Below, piece by piece: positions 38,160 to 50,033 of a DNA stretch of 64,000 bases (positions are counted from its first letter, which is position 1; every line of letters begins with the position of its first letter). The stretch is from assembly GCA_023362775.1 (NCBI GenBank), contig JALMGJ010000014.1, forward strand, positions 124,001 to 188,000. The letters run 5' to 3'. A program made the translations under genes and the position numbers. Source of the DNA: Charina bottae. Taxonomy: Eukaryota > Chordata > Lepidosauria > Squamata > Charinaidae. A model generated the notes under the pieces. The model made no database searches. It saw only the letters and a list, made by a program, of their open reading frames with translations, and was not told the origin of the DNA.

Positions 38160-38623
38160 CGAATACCTACAAAGATCAGAATCATGGAAGCCATGATATT
38201 CCCTGTGACACTTTATAGAAGTGAAAATTGGACTTTGAAAAAGCAGGATAGGAAGAATATTTATGCTTTTGAACTTTGGTGTTGGAGAAGACTCCTGAGA
38301 ATATCATAGACATCCAAGAAAACAAACAGATGGATCATCAAATAAATCAACTAGAGTTCTCACTCGAGGCACAAATGACCAGGCTCAAATGATCCTACTT
38401 CAACACATTATGGGAAGACCCAGCTCTCTGGAGAAGGCTGTAATGCTGGGAAAGGTGGAAGGAATGAGAAGAAGAGGCTGACCAGCAGCAAGGGGGATGG
38501 ACTCAGTTACAGTGGCGATGGGGGCACTGTGGGAAGACCTGAAGGATCCAGTTAGGGACAGTGCATCATGGAGAAAAACTATTTATGTGGTTGCTAAGAG
38601 TCAACACCGACTTGATGGCACAT

Positions 38624-38661
<38 letters not shown>

Positions 38662-38662
38662 C
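38160..38662 (+). mobile_element. Decayed RTE-type LINE with (ATCA)n tail
   Basis: The plus strand encodes, with stops and shifts, the RT C-terminal region of an RTE/BovB-like ORF: FELWCWRRLLRIS (about 38267-38307) followed by a stop, then a GMRRRGRP segment and DLKDPVRDSASWRK. It ends 'caccgacttgatggcacataatcaatcaatca' and an (AATC)n array to 38660. It shares its tail with 25130-25262. Its tail differs from that of the BovB copies, so it is a separate RTE lineage. Confidence 0.75.
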
Positions 38663-40562
38663 CAACCAACACTAAATCATGTTGTGATTAGCCTTAGCAT
38701 GCTGTCCATGTTACATTAAACCCTTTAGCCCATGCCAAGTTCATAATCTGAACCAGGTCATTTCAAAGTTCATTGACTTCTTTATCCACTGATTCTGCTG
38801 ATAGTCATTGGTCTCTGATAATCCACTCTTCTCCATGCATGAATGAATTGGCACAATTTAGGCCCATGGGCAGGGAGGATCAGCCAACATCTGATTTGAA
38901 GACCTCTGGAGGGAACCAAAGGGAGGGATCCATAAACGTATTCTGGGCTCCATTTTCCTGTCATTAAAACACAGATAGAATCACTTCTCTGCCTCCCCTC
39001 CTCTCCCCCACCCCAAACTGAAAAGATAACACAGCTCCATTAAAAGATTATGAGCAGCTCTGACATTGCTGAGTCAAAGGTGGTAAAAGTGGGTGCTTAG
39101 TTAGAGGGTTTGTAACCTCCTGTCCTTTGGTAACCTGGCAAGGGCCACCTACTCCAGGAGTGGTTCCTATGACCACACGGGAATTCTGGGACCACCTGAG
39201 AGCCATGGGACAAGCTGAAGAGTGCAGTTGACCTATTGGCGAGGGTAGATCCGACCAATTCTTTCTTGCCTAGGACTGCAAATTGCTCCCAGGGATTCAG
39301 AATGCCTTCTGGGGGTGTGGCACTGTCATCCATAGGGCAGGTCATTTTTTTCAGCCCATTTTTGAGCCTTTTCAGGAGGGGAAGGGGAAAAGTGAGTTGC
39401 AACCCTCCCCAGATGGACCCAACCTATTCCATTAGAGCTCACTGGCAAAATCACTGATCCTCATGGCACGGTACCTGATCAGACTAGGAGGGCATGAAAG
39501 GTGGCGATGGGAACATGGCTCCATTCCCACCCTTATTTCTGAGGGCAACAAATCCACCTTGCACCCAATCAGTCATCTTGCCCTGACCTTCAGCAGCCTG
39601 CTCTGATGGGACAAAAAGGGGTTTCTGGCATCCCATTTGGTCTTCAAGCCTTCCCTCATCTGCTTCCATTTCAAAGGCTTGACTCTTGATGGAACTCTCC
39701 TTGGTCATTCAGAGCCAAGAAGCACAAGTTTTCTCTGGCAGTGTTTTGCCTTGTTCCTGTTAAGGGAATTCTTTTCTGGCAGCAGAATAAAGCCTGAATC
39801 CGCCCAGACCAGGCCTTTCCTGTTCTTTGCAGACTCATACCAACCCTCCCAGCCCTTGCGTTGTGGTGATTGGATCAACTGGTACCAGACAAATCATTTG
39901 TGTTTTGACGTTGATTTCAACATGCAATTTGCTGAGTCTGGGTGGGGTGCAAGGAAGGTAGCAGGCATCCTATGTGACTTTAATTAAAACAAGGGATCTG
40001 TTAATTACATTTGTACCTGACCTGCAAAGTTCTAGCTCCTTCCTCTTCAGGGAGCTGACATGTTATCCTAAAACAGAGCCACGGAGACAAGTGGGGGGCC
40101 AAAAGGACGCTTGGCACATGTTGAGAGACTCACAAAGGGATGCAAAGGGGGGATTGGTCTAAGACAAAATAGGTGAGTCCAGATTTAAAACAAAAACAAA
40201 ACCTTAAACCCCATTATTGTTTTCAGGTTGACTCCTGCTTCCATGATACTCAATTTTTAAACCACTACTTAACATTTTAATTTTCTGGAAATCTGTAGTA
40301 GCTGAGAAAGAAGCTAGGGGCTTCCCTGAACCCCATGTGGGCCCCTCTCTGGGCCACAAACTGAGCATCCATGCATTCAGACTTTTTGCTTTCTCAGGCA
40401 AGCGCTGGGGAGGTTGGCTGGCAAGAATTAATTACTGGGACGTCTCTCATGTCATGCAAGAGCAAACACAGCTTGGAAAAAGTGACTGGCAAGATATAGG
40501 TTGCTGATAATATCTGTGGGCAGAAATAGAAGGTTGCTGGGAGGAGCGCAGATGTGGAGTCC
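38663..40562. other. Unique non-coding sequence
   Basis: A trace of the 'aaatcatgttgtg..ttagcatg' dispersed element lies at 38665-38760. Otherwise no exon or repeat recognised. Confidence 0.4.
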
Positions 40563-40713
40563 TCTTCTCTTCTCTTCTCTTCTCTTCTCTTCTCTTCTCT
40601 TCTCTTCTCTTCTCTTCTCTTCTCTTCTCTTCTCTTCTCTTCTCTTCTCTCCTCTCCTCTCCTCTCCTCTCCTCTCCTCTCCTCTCCTCTCCTCTCCTCT
40701 CCTCTCCTCTCCT
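40563..40713. repeat. (TTCTC)n then (CCTCT)n pentanucleotide array
   Basis: About 17 CTCTT-type units to 40650 switch cleanly to about 13 CCTCT units. The unit differs by one T-to-C transition. A 150-base polypyrimidine tract able to form triplex DNA. Leu-Phe-Ser and Arg-Glu frames are artefacts. Confidence 0.97.
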
Positions 40714-40819
40714 CATTCTTCTCTCTTTCTCTTCTCTTCTAGTCCTTCTCTTCTACTGGAGGACAGATGTGTTAGTCATCCATTGCAGGTATGGGAGGTT
40801 GCAAGACCTTTGTTGAAGT

Positions 40820-40949
40820 CAGGGGTGTCCTCGGGATATGGACCCAAAAGTCAACATGTTGGCACAACAGTGTGTCACGCATAGAAAAACAGGCAGAGCT
40901 TCAATTACACCATTGGGGTCACCATCTTGACTTTTGAGGACACCTCTGG
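40820..40949. mobile_element. Short TIR MITE (GTGTC/AAAAGTCAAGATG family)
   Basis: Left end 'aggggtgtcctc...aaaagtcaacatgttggc' and right end 'gtcaccatcttgacttttgaggacacctct' are inverted repeats, the left carrying a ~13-bp insertion. Related elements lie at 51606-51716 and 61028-61166, with possible fragments near 43550 and 47730. Confidence 0.55.
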
Positions 40950-41815
40950 TGGTAGCATACCAGATTTGTCCCTCCAGAACAAAGTCTCCCTTGCAATCTC
41001 CTCGTAGGTTTGTGAATCAAGCAAATGCTACTCCTCTCTCACCCCAAGGCAATCAAATCTGGGTTGGGCTGCATTCTGGAGTAAGCATTTTGAGCATCTA
41101 AAGGACGGGGAAGAATGGAGAGGTAACGGTTACTGTGCAAGGGGCTGTGCAAAGCTTTCAAACATACATTCCTTGCAGGCGTTTACAAGCTAGCTGGCCT
41201 CTTTTCTGGCCTCTGCTTACTGAATTGTGTGCACCTTGTTGTTTGCTTTGGTGCAGTGTTATTCTGTGCCAGTTTACTCCATAATCTGTCCCTGTGTCTG
41301 CTCCAATTGAGGTAAGGTACGCATAACATTTTGCAGAATTGGATTCAAGTCTCTGAGCCAGAGTTCTTGCCTTGAGTTCTTTTTCTTGGCCTTAGTTTCA
41401 AACGCCCCTTGGAGTCGATGGTGTTCTTGTATGATTTTGTAAGGGATTGGAAAGTCTTGGTCCTTTGAGACCCACATCAGCAAGTCATTGCGTATTCAGA
41501 GCATGGAGCTCTGCTGCGCATTCATTCCCCATTTCGCCTGCCTTTCCACCCCTGTTCAGATTTGCAAAGAATGAATGAAGTGGAGGAAGCCGAATATTCT
41601 GTTAACACTCCTTTGGAAAGTGAAAATCAACAGAAGACAATACAGCGGTCTCCCTAAGAGCAGCTGGGTTGTCACGATAAAGAGACAGACACGTGAAAGA
41701 ATGGTCCTTTCTGAGTTTCCTGCAGGAGAACTTGATTGTTGCTGAGAGAGCGTTCCTTTATTGAGCCATCAAGAAAGAGCAATTGGAACATCAATGAAGG
41801 TTTTTGTAGGCATGT
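40950..41815. other. Unique non-coding sequence
   Basis: No gene or repeat recognised. Confidence 0.45.
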
Positions 41816-41829
41816 CATGTTAATAATAA

Positions 41830-42019
41830 TTTCCCTAGCTGATGAAGGCAAAAGGAAGAGGGGCCGACCAAGGGCAAGATGGATGGATGATATTCTGGAG
41901 GGGACGGACTCGACCGTGGGGGAGCTGGGGGTGGCAACGGCCAACAGGAAGCTCTGGCGTGGGCTGGCCCATGAAGTCACGAAGAGTCGGAAGCGACTGA
42001 ACGAATGAACAGCAACAAA
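41830..42019 (+). mobile_element. RTE-type LINE 3' end with 14-bp TSD
   Basis: A 190-bp insertion bounded by perfect duplications CATGTTAATAATAA at 41816-41829 and 42020-42033. It encodes the RT C-terminus with the motif KRGRPRARWMDDI followed by HEVTKSRKRLNE and a stop, then a short 'acagcaacaaa' tail. The sequence is related to BovB but distinct from the neighbouring copy. The frame is still open and the duplication perfect, so the insertion is fairly recent. Confidence 0.85.
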
Positions 42020-42077
42020 CATGTTAATAATAACTCAAATATTTTGTCCTGGACTTCTTTGTAGCCAAAACAGCATT

Positions 42078-42585
42078 TTTTGTTGTTGTTCAGTCGTTCA
42101 GTCGTGTCCGACTCTTCGTGACCTCATGGACCATAGCACGCCAGGCCTTCCTGTCCTCCACTGTCTCTTGGAGTTTACTCAAATTCATGTTCATTACATC
42201 GGTGATGCTATCTAACCATCTCATCCTCTGCCGTCCCCTTCTCCTTTTGCCCTCAGTCTTTCCCAGCATCAGGGTCTTTTCCAGTGAGTCCTCTCTTCTC
42301 ATTAGGTGGCCAAAGTATTTGAGCTTCAGCTTCAGCATCTGTCCTTCCAATGAGCAGTCAGGGTTGATTTCCTTTAGGATTGACTGGTTTGACCTCCTTG
42401 CAGTCCAAGGGACTCTCAAGAGTCTTCTCCAGCACCACAGCTCGAAAGCATCAATTCTTCGGCACTCAGCCTTCCTTATGGTCCAACTCTCACAGCCATA
42501 CATTGCTACTGGAAAAACCATAGCTTTAACTATACGGACCTTTGTCGGCAAGGTGATGTCTCTGCTTTTTAATATGCATTAACAT
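42078..42585 (-). mobile_element. RTE-BovB LINE, 5'-truncated, 11-bp TSD
   Basis: Minus-strand frame 42090-42551 (153 codons) is the intact C-terminus of BovB ORF2: KAMVFPVAMYGCESW, FELWCWRRLLRVPWTARRSN, YFGHLMRR, RRRGRQRMRWLD, ending VTKSRTRLND. Perfect duplications AAAACAGCATT at 42067-42077 and 42586-42596 bound it. The RT catalytic YADD region and endonuclease lie beyond the truncation, so it cannot move by itself. A (GTT)n tail marks the 3' end. It lies 45 bases from the TSD of the RTE copy at 41830, in the opposite direction. Confidence 0.93.
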
Positions 42586-42596
42586 AAAACAGCATT

Positions 42597-44754
42597 ACCC
42601 ATCCCTAAATGGTTTGAGATTTATCTCCCCGCTAAAAAACCTCTAGGTGGAAAAATGGACCATGTTGGCCGAGATGATAGAAATTGTCTTTCCACACTTG
42701 GAGTGGAAAGCGTCAGGATGTTTTACATAAACTCAGCAACTGCCTCAGATATATTATTAGATGGAAGGTAGGTGAAATAAGGATTAAAGACCTTAACTCC
42801 GGGAACTCAAGGAGCCCATGGACCAAGTTCCTGTCTTAACTATTCATGCATTTCAAATGTTTCCAGTCTGGCTTTCCAGTTTAGCAAAAGGCATTTAAAG
42901 CAGCTCCCCGCTTTCTACCGGCATCCGGGGGGAGCCAGTGATTCCGCCCGACCTGCAGTGAGGAACTGGATGGTGCCTCTGAAGGGGAAGGGCAGTCATT
43001 TCATACACCCACCCCTGCACCCACCCACCCCTCGCTCAAAGAGACAGAAGCCTGCTTTGAGCTTCTTTGCTCCTGTCCAGACAAGAGTCTGTAACAGCAG
43101 CAGGACAAGGATGGAGCTGAGCTGAGGATGAGTCATTAGATGCCCTGAGAGCAGGAGACATGTGCCTCCAGATTTCCCTGCAAACAGGAAAGCATGCGCT
43201 ACTTACAAGGTTACCCAACCGCTGGGCCAAAGCCTTGGATTCATCTCCACAGCCCATCTCAATGCTCAGAAGTATTCAGTGCATGGGAAGGAATTGCACG
43301 GACCATATTTAATGTCAAATTATATTTCATTTTTCTCTTGTTCCTGTCCCCTTCCTTGGCCTTGGTTTGCTCACTTTGTGGAGTCTGGCTTCCAGCACAC
43401 TACTCAGTGGCAAATCTGGCCATTAATTCAAGAACAGTCGTGCACCCCTGACTTTAGAAAATTAGGCTGGGAAGATACCAGGTGCAGTCTTGACATGTCT
43501 TTGCTACCTTACAGACATCTGGGTCTGATTATGCTCTGGCCAGCTTCCTTCCCTTTGGGGAGTCCAAAATGTCAAGATGGTGGCCATGACTGTACAATCC
43601 AAGCTCCTCCCCCCTTTTTAAACATGTGTTGCTATTGGCCCGTTATATGAAGGTTTTATCCCATTTGTGTTTCATCTTTGCTATATTTGCAGCTGGCTAT
43701 TAATGTTTTCACATTCTTTGGTATCATTTAACAGCTAGCTCTTATTTTTTTAAAGGTCTTTAATCCTTGTAAGTAACTTTTGTGTATTTTTCAATGCAGA
43801 AACACGGTGGTGGTGAAAATAAATAAATAAAGATAGGAATCCTCAGCCAAGACGGTCCATTTCCTAATCATAAACTCTGCAATCCATTCACTCCCTCCTG
43901 AGTTCTCCCTTAATGCGTCGCCATAATGAAGTTGGCATGGTCTCCCCATTGGGTTCCTTTCATCTGGAATGCCCGTCCTTTTCCCCACAAGCTCTCACCT
44001 CCACACACACCCCTTCTCAGCCTTCCATAATTAAAAACATTAATGTTCCGATTGACATCTGTGTCTGAAAGACTATACTTTCCCCAAATAATGGGATGGA
44101 AACGTTTAATGAATATATAGAAGCTCATTAGGGACTTTTTGGAATTAACTGAAGACAAAGCTGGTGCACACCTCTTCAGGGGAGGGTGAGACTGAGATGG
44201 GGTGCAAAGTTCCATTGCTTGAATCCTTCTGCAAAATTTTAACTTCACACCCTCAAGGTACTAATTTGGAATTAACCTGTGTAATGGACTGTTCTTTCTC
44301 TCTAGCGCTTGAAAATGTATGGTTGCTGACAGCAAAGGCTTTGTAATTATTGGTTTTTAAAAGGCTTATTGAGATTGGAGAGGAATGAAGTTTTCTGATG
44401 AGGCAATAAAATCAGTGTCATTCCAATTGTCCCACTGACCAGGGACAATTCTCATTGAAGGATACTGCACCATTAAAATGTAAAATTATGCCCTTCCTTA
44501 GCTCTGTAGAAACATAGTCTAAGAACTCAATATAGATTTTATTGCATGTGTGCACAAATGAGTGTGCACAGATACAACAGTCTGGTGCACTGTATCCATT
44601 TCATGACCATCATTTTTTAATTGTTGCTAGTACAACTATGACAATTGTGGAATGGGATTTCTCAGATGTTAGGTTTGTAGGGAAATGTACACATTGCCCT
44701 TAAGGTGAAATTATGGCCTTTTCTGCTTTAAATAATTATACATGGTGTTGAACA
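42597..44754. other. Unique non-coding sequence
   Basis: No exon supported. A fragment resembling the AAGATGGTGGCCA MITE family lies at about 43555-43600. Around 44340-44500 is non-repetitive AT-rich sequence, a weak conserved-element candidate. Confidence 0.4.
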
Positions 44755-44850
44755 TGTAGATCAGGGATGTGGAGTAGGCGACTCTCTGGATGTTGGTCAG
44801 TGGAAGCTCCCAGCATCCCCCATCATTAACCATGCTAGTTAGGAAGTGTC
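44755..44850. mobile_element. Decayed hAT-like MITE fragment
   Basis: 'gatcagggatgtggagtaggcgactctctggatgttgg', 'agctcccagcatcccccatcatta' and 'catgctagttagg' match a common amniote MITE-like repeat ('ctggatgttgttggactacaactcccagcatccc'). One-sided and diverged. Confidence 0.4.
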
Positions 44851-47218
44851 ATGGATTCCCACCTGTGGCAGAGGAAACATCATACATCAGCTCACTCAGA
44901 GGCTTGGGGTAGGCTGGCAGAGATTAGTACCACCATTGTTTCTTACAGATTCATGGCATGCCAGCTAATTCAGTAAAACACCCTCAGCTTCTATTCAAAA
45001 TGGATGGCAGGAGAGGAGAAGATCTGGCCATGGAGTAAGAAGATACTGATTTCACCAATGATTCCTTAAAATGCTGCACTAAGAGCTTTCAGAGATGTTG
45101 GATGGTCTGTGATGAACCAGAAAGAGGAGGATGTATTTTTGGGGTGGTGAGGTTATGGAACTCCAGAGGTGTCTAGTAAACTGGAAGAGCTGGTGCAGTT
45201 TCATTTCAGTAGCTCTTCATTCAAGGCATCTTTCCTGAAACAGGGTCCACCGTCTATCCTTACTGCTCCACAACTTGTTTTACGTCACTATGCAGCCCTT
45301 GAAGCTGTTACCAATCCTTGGTCTCATTCATAGGACCTTTGCTATATTATGAAAATCAGAGGCTTTATTGAACACCAAGATTTGGAATTCTTCACTGCTT
45401 TGGTACTGCTACATCTGAAGAAGGATTAGTTGGGATTTACTCAAAATCCTTCCAGCTATGAGGATCTTATATCATTTTTCTTGTTGGTGAGGAAGCAGCA
45501 TTGGGAGTATGCAGAGCTGCCAACTTCCTGAAGCTTCCCATAATTCCATGATGACTTGAAAATGGAGGAGCCACAACTGAAGGGTAAGAGCATGTCCTTT
45601 GCATGAAAAAGATCGTATTTCAACCCCAGTAGGGCAGTGAAGCTCCTCAGATTCCATATCTGCAAGACCTCAAAAGCGCGCCCAGCTCTTCTCCATAGCA
45701 TCTCTCCTTGACAGGCTCAAAGAGCAGAAGATGGGAAATACAGTTTTTATTGTCACTAGTTGGGGCCAGGATCTAAATTTGATTTGATCTCCTTTACAGG
45801 GAAATGAATAATAGTTAATTACAGTTAACAATGATTGATCTCTAGCCATGTATTTCATAGTTTCCCCTTTCTGGCACATCAAAAATGGTAATCTGTTCAA
45901 GATCTCTGGAAGCAAATCCCTTGTGTCCTACTCAAGGAGCATGATGGAAACACAAATCATGTCTGTTTTTTCTGACTCTTGCAACTCCATAGTAAGGAAA
46001 GCTATACTTGACGTATATCTTAGATTTTATATAGATCCTATATATTTCCAACTTACAGAAAGTGCTAAAAGTACATAGGGATGAATTCTTCAAGGTGCCT
46101 AGCCAATCTCTCCTTCATGGAATAGCTCACTGCTGAAGCTCTCCTTGGGAAGCATATAAGGGCACTGCAGCTAAGTTGCTTTTATCATCCTTTCAGTGGG
46201 GTGAATTATGCCATAAGATTGGTGGCTTGGGAGATGGTTGTTAGGATACAGCCAGCCCATGAATCTTAATTGCAGTTCCTTGTCCTAATGAGGTAAACAT
46301 AGACAAGGCTGAGCCAAGTTTATTCCCTTCAGCTCTCACCAAGAAATGACATTCGTAGAAATCTGAGCAGATATGAACCATGGATGTCCACCTCTTTCAA
46401 CCTGAGGAGAAATGAGAAGATGGTTTTCAAGGTATGAGAATAACATTGAAGATGAATTTGGAATTACAGATGGGGGGATACCTGTAATTCTATGTGATCA
46501 GCATCTGGATCTGGAAATTTCACTCGACCCATTAAAAATAATAATTAAAAATAATTGCAATTCCTTTTTGAAATTTGGCTCTGGAAGTAATAGCCGTAGT
46601 AGTCTTTGGATTGGCGTCCGTTTAACAATGGTTCCTTCGCAAGACATCTCAGCCTCTAATTCTGACCACCCTGGTTCCATTCAAGATACAAGGGAGGGCT
46701 AACCTGGACCGTGGGTGATGGCCATTCTTCCTGAGCAACGGAGGACTTTCTTTGGAAGGCACCCCAGCTTTCCACCCTGTGAAAGGGCAAGCAATACATT
46801 TCCTATGTCTGATCCCCCAGGAGAAAGTTTTACTGGTGGGAATTTCATCTTAGGTCAGTGCAAAGAGGATTGTAACAACTTCCACAAGGCCATAATTATT
46901 TGTATTTCGAGGAATGTATTAATGGTCCCCAGTTGCAAGTAACAAAAGGAAAACTCTGCTAACGTATCCTTCCCTCAATGTAGAACCTCCAGAAACATCA
47001 GGACTACAACTCCCAAAATTCCCAGTCAGGATGAATATTCAGAGTACTGGGATGGCGGAGCCTTAGTTTTAAGTCAAAAAGAGGGAATCTTTTTAAGACC
47101 TTGGACTCTTTTAGGATTTGGACAAAGATTTTGAACAGGACTCAACTCTGGAATCTTGTTGATTCACATGACTTTAATCATTTAATAGCCTAAGACTCTT
47201 CTCTGCAGAGATTTTTGC
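44851..47218. other. Unique non-coding sequence
   Basis: About 2.4 kb with no exon recognised. A short decayed 'ggactacaactcccaaaattccc' piece at about 47000-47025 resembles the fold-back MITE arm. Confidence 0.4.
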
Positions 47219-47220
47219 TG

Positions 47221-47368
47221 CTGTTGTGGGTCTTCCGGGCTGAAGATGCCGGCCACAGATGCTGGCGAAACGTTAGGAACCACAACTTCCAGAACACGGC
47301 CACACAGCCCGGAAGACCCACAACAGCCATCGAACTCCGGCCGTGAAAGCCTTCGACAATACGTTTTT
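47221..47368 (+). mobile_element. Penelope-like element fragment with hammerhead-like core
   Basis: A perfect 21-bp inverted repeat (47221-47241 with 47306-47326) encloses CTGAAGA (47240-47246), a 6-bp stem (GCCGGC/GCTGGC, one G-U), and GAAA (47267-47270). CUGANGA, stem II and GAAA are the conserved core of hammerhead ribozymes, which are known from Penelope-like retroelements. The following 'actccggccgtgaaagccttcgacaatacg' is a phrase I recall from repeats in lizard genomes. There is an extra base between core and stem, and the expected NUH cleavage site pairing is not clear, so catalytic activity is doubtful. No RT or GIY-YIG sequence is present. Confidence 0.5.
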
Positions 47369-48420
47369 GCTGCTCTTCACTGGATAAAAAAAACCCATCC
47401 CCTTACACTGGACTCTAATGACAGTCCAAAACACAATATTGTGAGGGAAATGTTACATCAGATGAAGAAGAAAGGACCTCTTGGCTTTTTCTGGCAATCT
47501 TGGATATCAATTCTTTGATAGCTGGTGTCTACTACTTTGATAGCTGTTGTCTTCTTTGAGCATCCTTGCGTGCTTGGGTAAACGGACCTTAGAGTTCCCT
47601 TTGTAAATGGAAACACAGTTAGAAAAGGATCTCTGCAGGTGTTGAGAAAGAAGTCAGTTGGAAGCGTTGCAAAATATAAAGGTTGCTTTGCTTGATATGT
47701 GGCTCTGCTTCAGCCAGGAGTGTCTACAGGGTGCAGTAGAAGAATTAAGATGGTGGCTGTGATGTTGCGATCGAGCTCCACCTGCTTTTCATTTGTGTCA
47801 TCTTAACTGCCAAGAGTAATTTTTTTCTTATGCAAAGATCAAACATATAACCAGAATTTCATCACCCGCCTACCACAAATCCCTGAATATTGTTGACTCC
47901 AGGAATAGATAAGCTTTTGATTCAAAGAGTATCTTTTCCCTAATCTTTTCTGTAAACCAAAGTGAGGGCCCTTCTCTCTTTCTTTGGATGAAGCAAGTCT
48001 GAGAAGCATCTACCCCCCCCCCATTAAATCTTTCCAGTTTGACTCTCAAAAGACCCAACATTCATTTCATATTTGGGGGATCAGAAAGCATATTCTTGGC
48101 GTTGAGAAAGAAGTAGATTGCGATCTGGAAGTGAAGGACATGTCATATCGATCTTTGTATCAAAGAAAAGAAAAGAGCTCCTTAAGGGGAAAAAGAAAGA
48201 ACACTCTGTGCGTGTGCAGTGCAGAATAACAGATCTTAAATCAGGATTTGCAGGCCTGATTCTATGATACTGCATCAGAAACTTTAAAAAATCCCAGAAG
48301 CAGGTAATAAAAATGCAATAATCCTACATTAACTGACAACCCCAATTCAGTTGCCTGCAGCAGCCCTAATGGTAGGGCTAGTTTTGGGATGATGTTGCCT
48401 CATTAGCAACCTTATTTATT
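47369..48420. other. Unique non-coding sequence
   Basis: Fragments near 47720-47800 resemble the AAGATGGTGGCTG MITE family. A C-run lies at 48013-48022. No gene. Confidence 0.4.
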
Positions 48421-48428
48421 CTCTAGTG

Positions 48429-48563
48429 CAGTGTTTCTCAACCTTGGCAGCTTTCAGATGTGTGGACTCCAACTCCCAGAATTCCCCAGCCAGCCAGGCT
48501 GGCTGGGGAATTCTGGGAGTTGGAGTCCACACATCTGAAAACTGCCAAGGTTGAGAAACACTG
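48429..48563. mobile_element. Near-perfect palindromic hAT-type MITE, 8-bp TSD
   Basis: A 135-bp element of two 67-base arms (48429-48495 and 48497-48563) around a single A, with one mismatch. Ends are CAGTGTTTCTCAACCTTGG. Perfect 8-bp duplications CTCTAGTG at 48421-48428 and 48564-48571 indicate a hAT-type transposition. As RNA it would form a long hairpin. Confidence 0.92.
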
Positions 48564-48831
48564 CTCTAGTGAGATGTCCCTCTGGCTGGTTTCTGTTCAA
48601 TGGATGGGGACGTGTTCTTGGCAGAGGTGAGGGCTGCCCTCTTGTCCTTCAACTCATGCAAAGTCTTGGACCAGGTCTGAAAAAAGAAGAAGCTAGTATT
48701 AAAATGCCTCCTCCCTCCTGTTGCCTAACATGGATGGCTTAGCTTGCATTCCTTCAGTGGTTTCTTTCTCTGAAGGATCCCTGGATTTTCATGTATGGCC
48801 CATTTTGGCTATGCAAATGTTGAATCAATCA

Positions 48832-48870
<39 letters not shown>

Positions 48871-48977
48871 ATCTATCATCTATCATCCATCTATCTATCA
48901 TCCATCTATCTATCATCCATCCATCCATCCATCCATCCATCCATCCATCCATCCATCCATCCATCTATCTATCTATC

Positions 48978-49036
<59 letters not shown>

Positions 49037-49150
49037 AATTTATATAGCCGCCCATCTCAAACCAGTGACCCTGGGCAGCTTACAATAATAAAAACAATCA
49101 GACAATAAAAATGATATAAAAATTAAATATAAATATAAATATAGCCGAGA
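48832..49150 (-). repeat. TATC/CATC (GATA-type) array joined to LINE 3' end
   Basis: (ATCT)n to about 48870, mixed ATCATCT/ATCC units, (ATCC)12 at about 48914-48962, then (ATCT)n to 49033. Immediately after comes 'ttcaatttatatagccgcccatctcaaaccagtgaccctgggcagcttacaat', the antisense CR1/L2 3' terminus. GATA repeats are the Bkm-type repeats abundant in snakes. The Ile-His-Pro-Ser frames are artefacts. Confidence 0.9.
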
Positions 49151-49936
49151 GATCTTAAAAACCATTGGTGTTAGAACAACCATGTAATGGGGCCCTTAGG
49201 TCATCCCTCCTTTATAACAGGTGAAGATTTGTTCTGTAGATACCCAGAGTTTGACGTGAGTTCTAGGTCTCCACTTAGTCTGAAAATTGCCCAGTAAGGA
49301 TGACTTCTCTTCTGCCATTCTGGTAGTTCTTGGGACATGGTGGGCTGGGGTTCTGGAGAACGCTTTCTGATGACCCCCAGAAGCTCTCTAGGGTTGTGAT
49401 CCCCCGACAGTGCAGACAAAGCCAGCAGGGACACCCGACTGGACAAAGGCTTAAATATACAACATTTCTCCCTTCATTTCCTGTAACCTTTTAGTGCTTC
49501 AGTTCAAGGAAACTGACTCTTATGGAACAAGAGCTGCTGCTGCAAATGATTGCAATTACCCAGCAATGAACTGCTAGAGCTGGTTAAATATTGTGGCATC
49601 CATTAAACTGAGTTATGAAAAGGGTTTCTAGGCATCATCTCTTCCTCAGAGGCTAGCAATAATAAGCTTTCTTACATTTTACTGGGGGTGGCTGTGCCAA
49701 TCAGCTGTTGTTGGGGGGCACTGTGTATTGTACCCTAGACCAATGAGAAAGAGAGCAGGGTTTTAATCAAAATGAGATGGAGGAGGATGACTTTTGCAGT
49801 GCTAGCTAGTCTACAAAAGTCACCCAAACGTTGTTGGGATTTCAAGGTTTTCTCTCCTATTTCAAAGGGTAGTAACATTTCTTTGTTTGATTGATTGACT
49901 GATCATCTGGACGGTAAAGCTGCCGAACTGTCAGAG
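49151..49936. other. Unique non-coding sequence
   Basis: No gene or repeat recognised, apart from a possible continuation of the LINE 3' UTR to about 49440 ('cccagaagctctctagggttgtgatcccc'). Confidence 0.4.
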
Positions 49937-49945
49937 GTCTTGAAG

Positions 49946-50033
49946 CAGGGTTTTTCAACCTTGGCAACTTTAAGACGTGTGGACTTCAACTCCCAGAATT
50001 CCGTCTTAAAGTTGCCAAGGTTGAGAAATACGG
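49946..50033. mobile_element. Fold-back hAT MITE, internally deleted
   Basis: Same arms as 48429 (TTTTTCAACCTTGGCAACTTTAAGACG and its inverse), but the right arm has lost its inner part, leaving about 88 bases. Flanking 8-mers do not match well. Confidence 0.7.

Noticed and set aside
40447..40884. Arg-Glu-rich and Leu-Phe-Ser-rich frames
   Set aside because: Produced by the pentanucleotide array; the same applies to frames over 10460, 12175, 13585, 21159, 48832 and 54214.
42090..42551. Intact host gene for a 153-residue protein
   Set aside because: It is the C-terminal part of BovB ORF2 within a TSD-bounded, 5'-truncated LINE.
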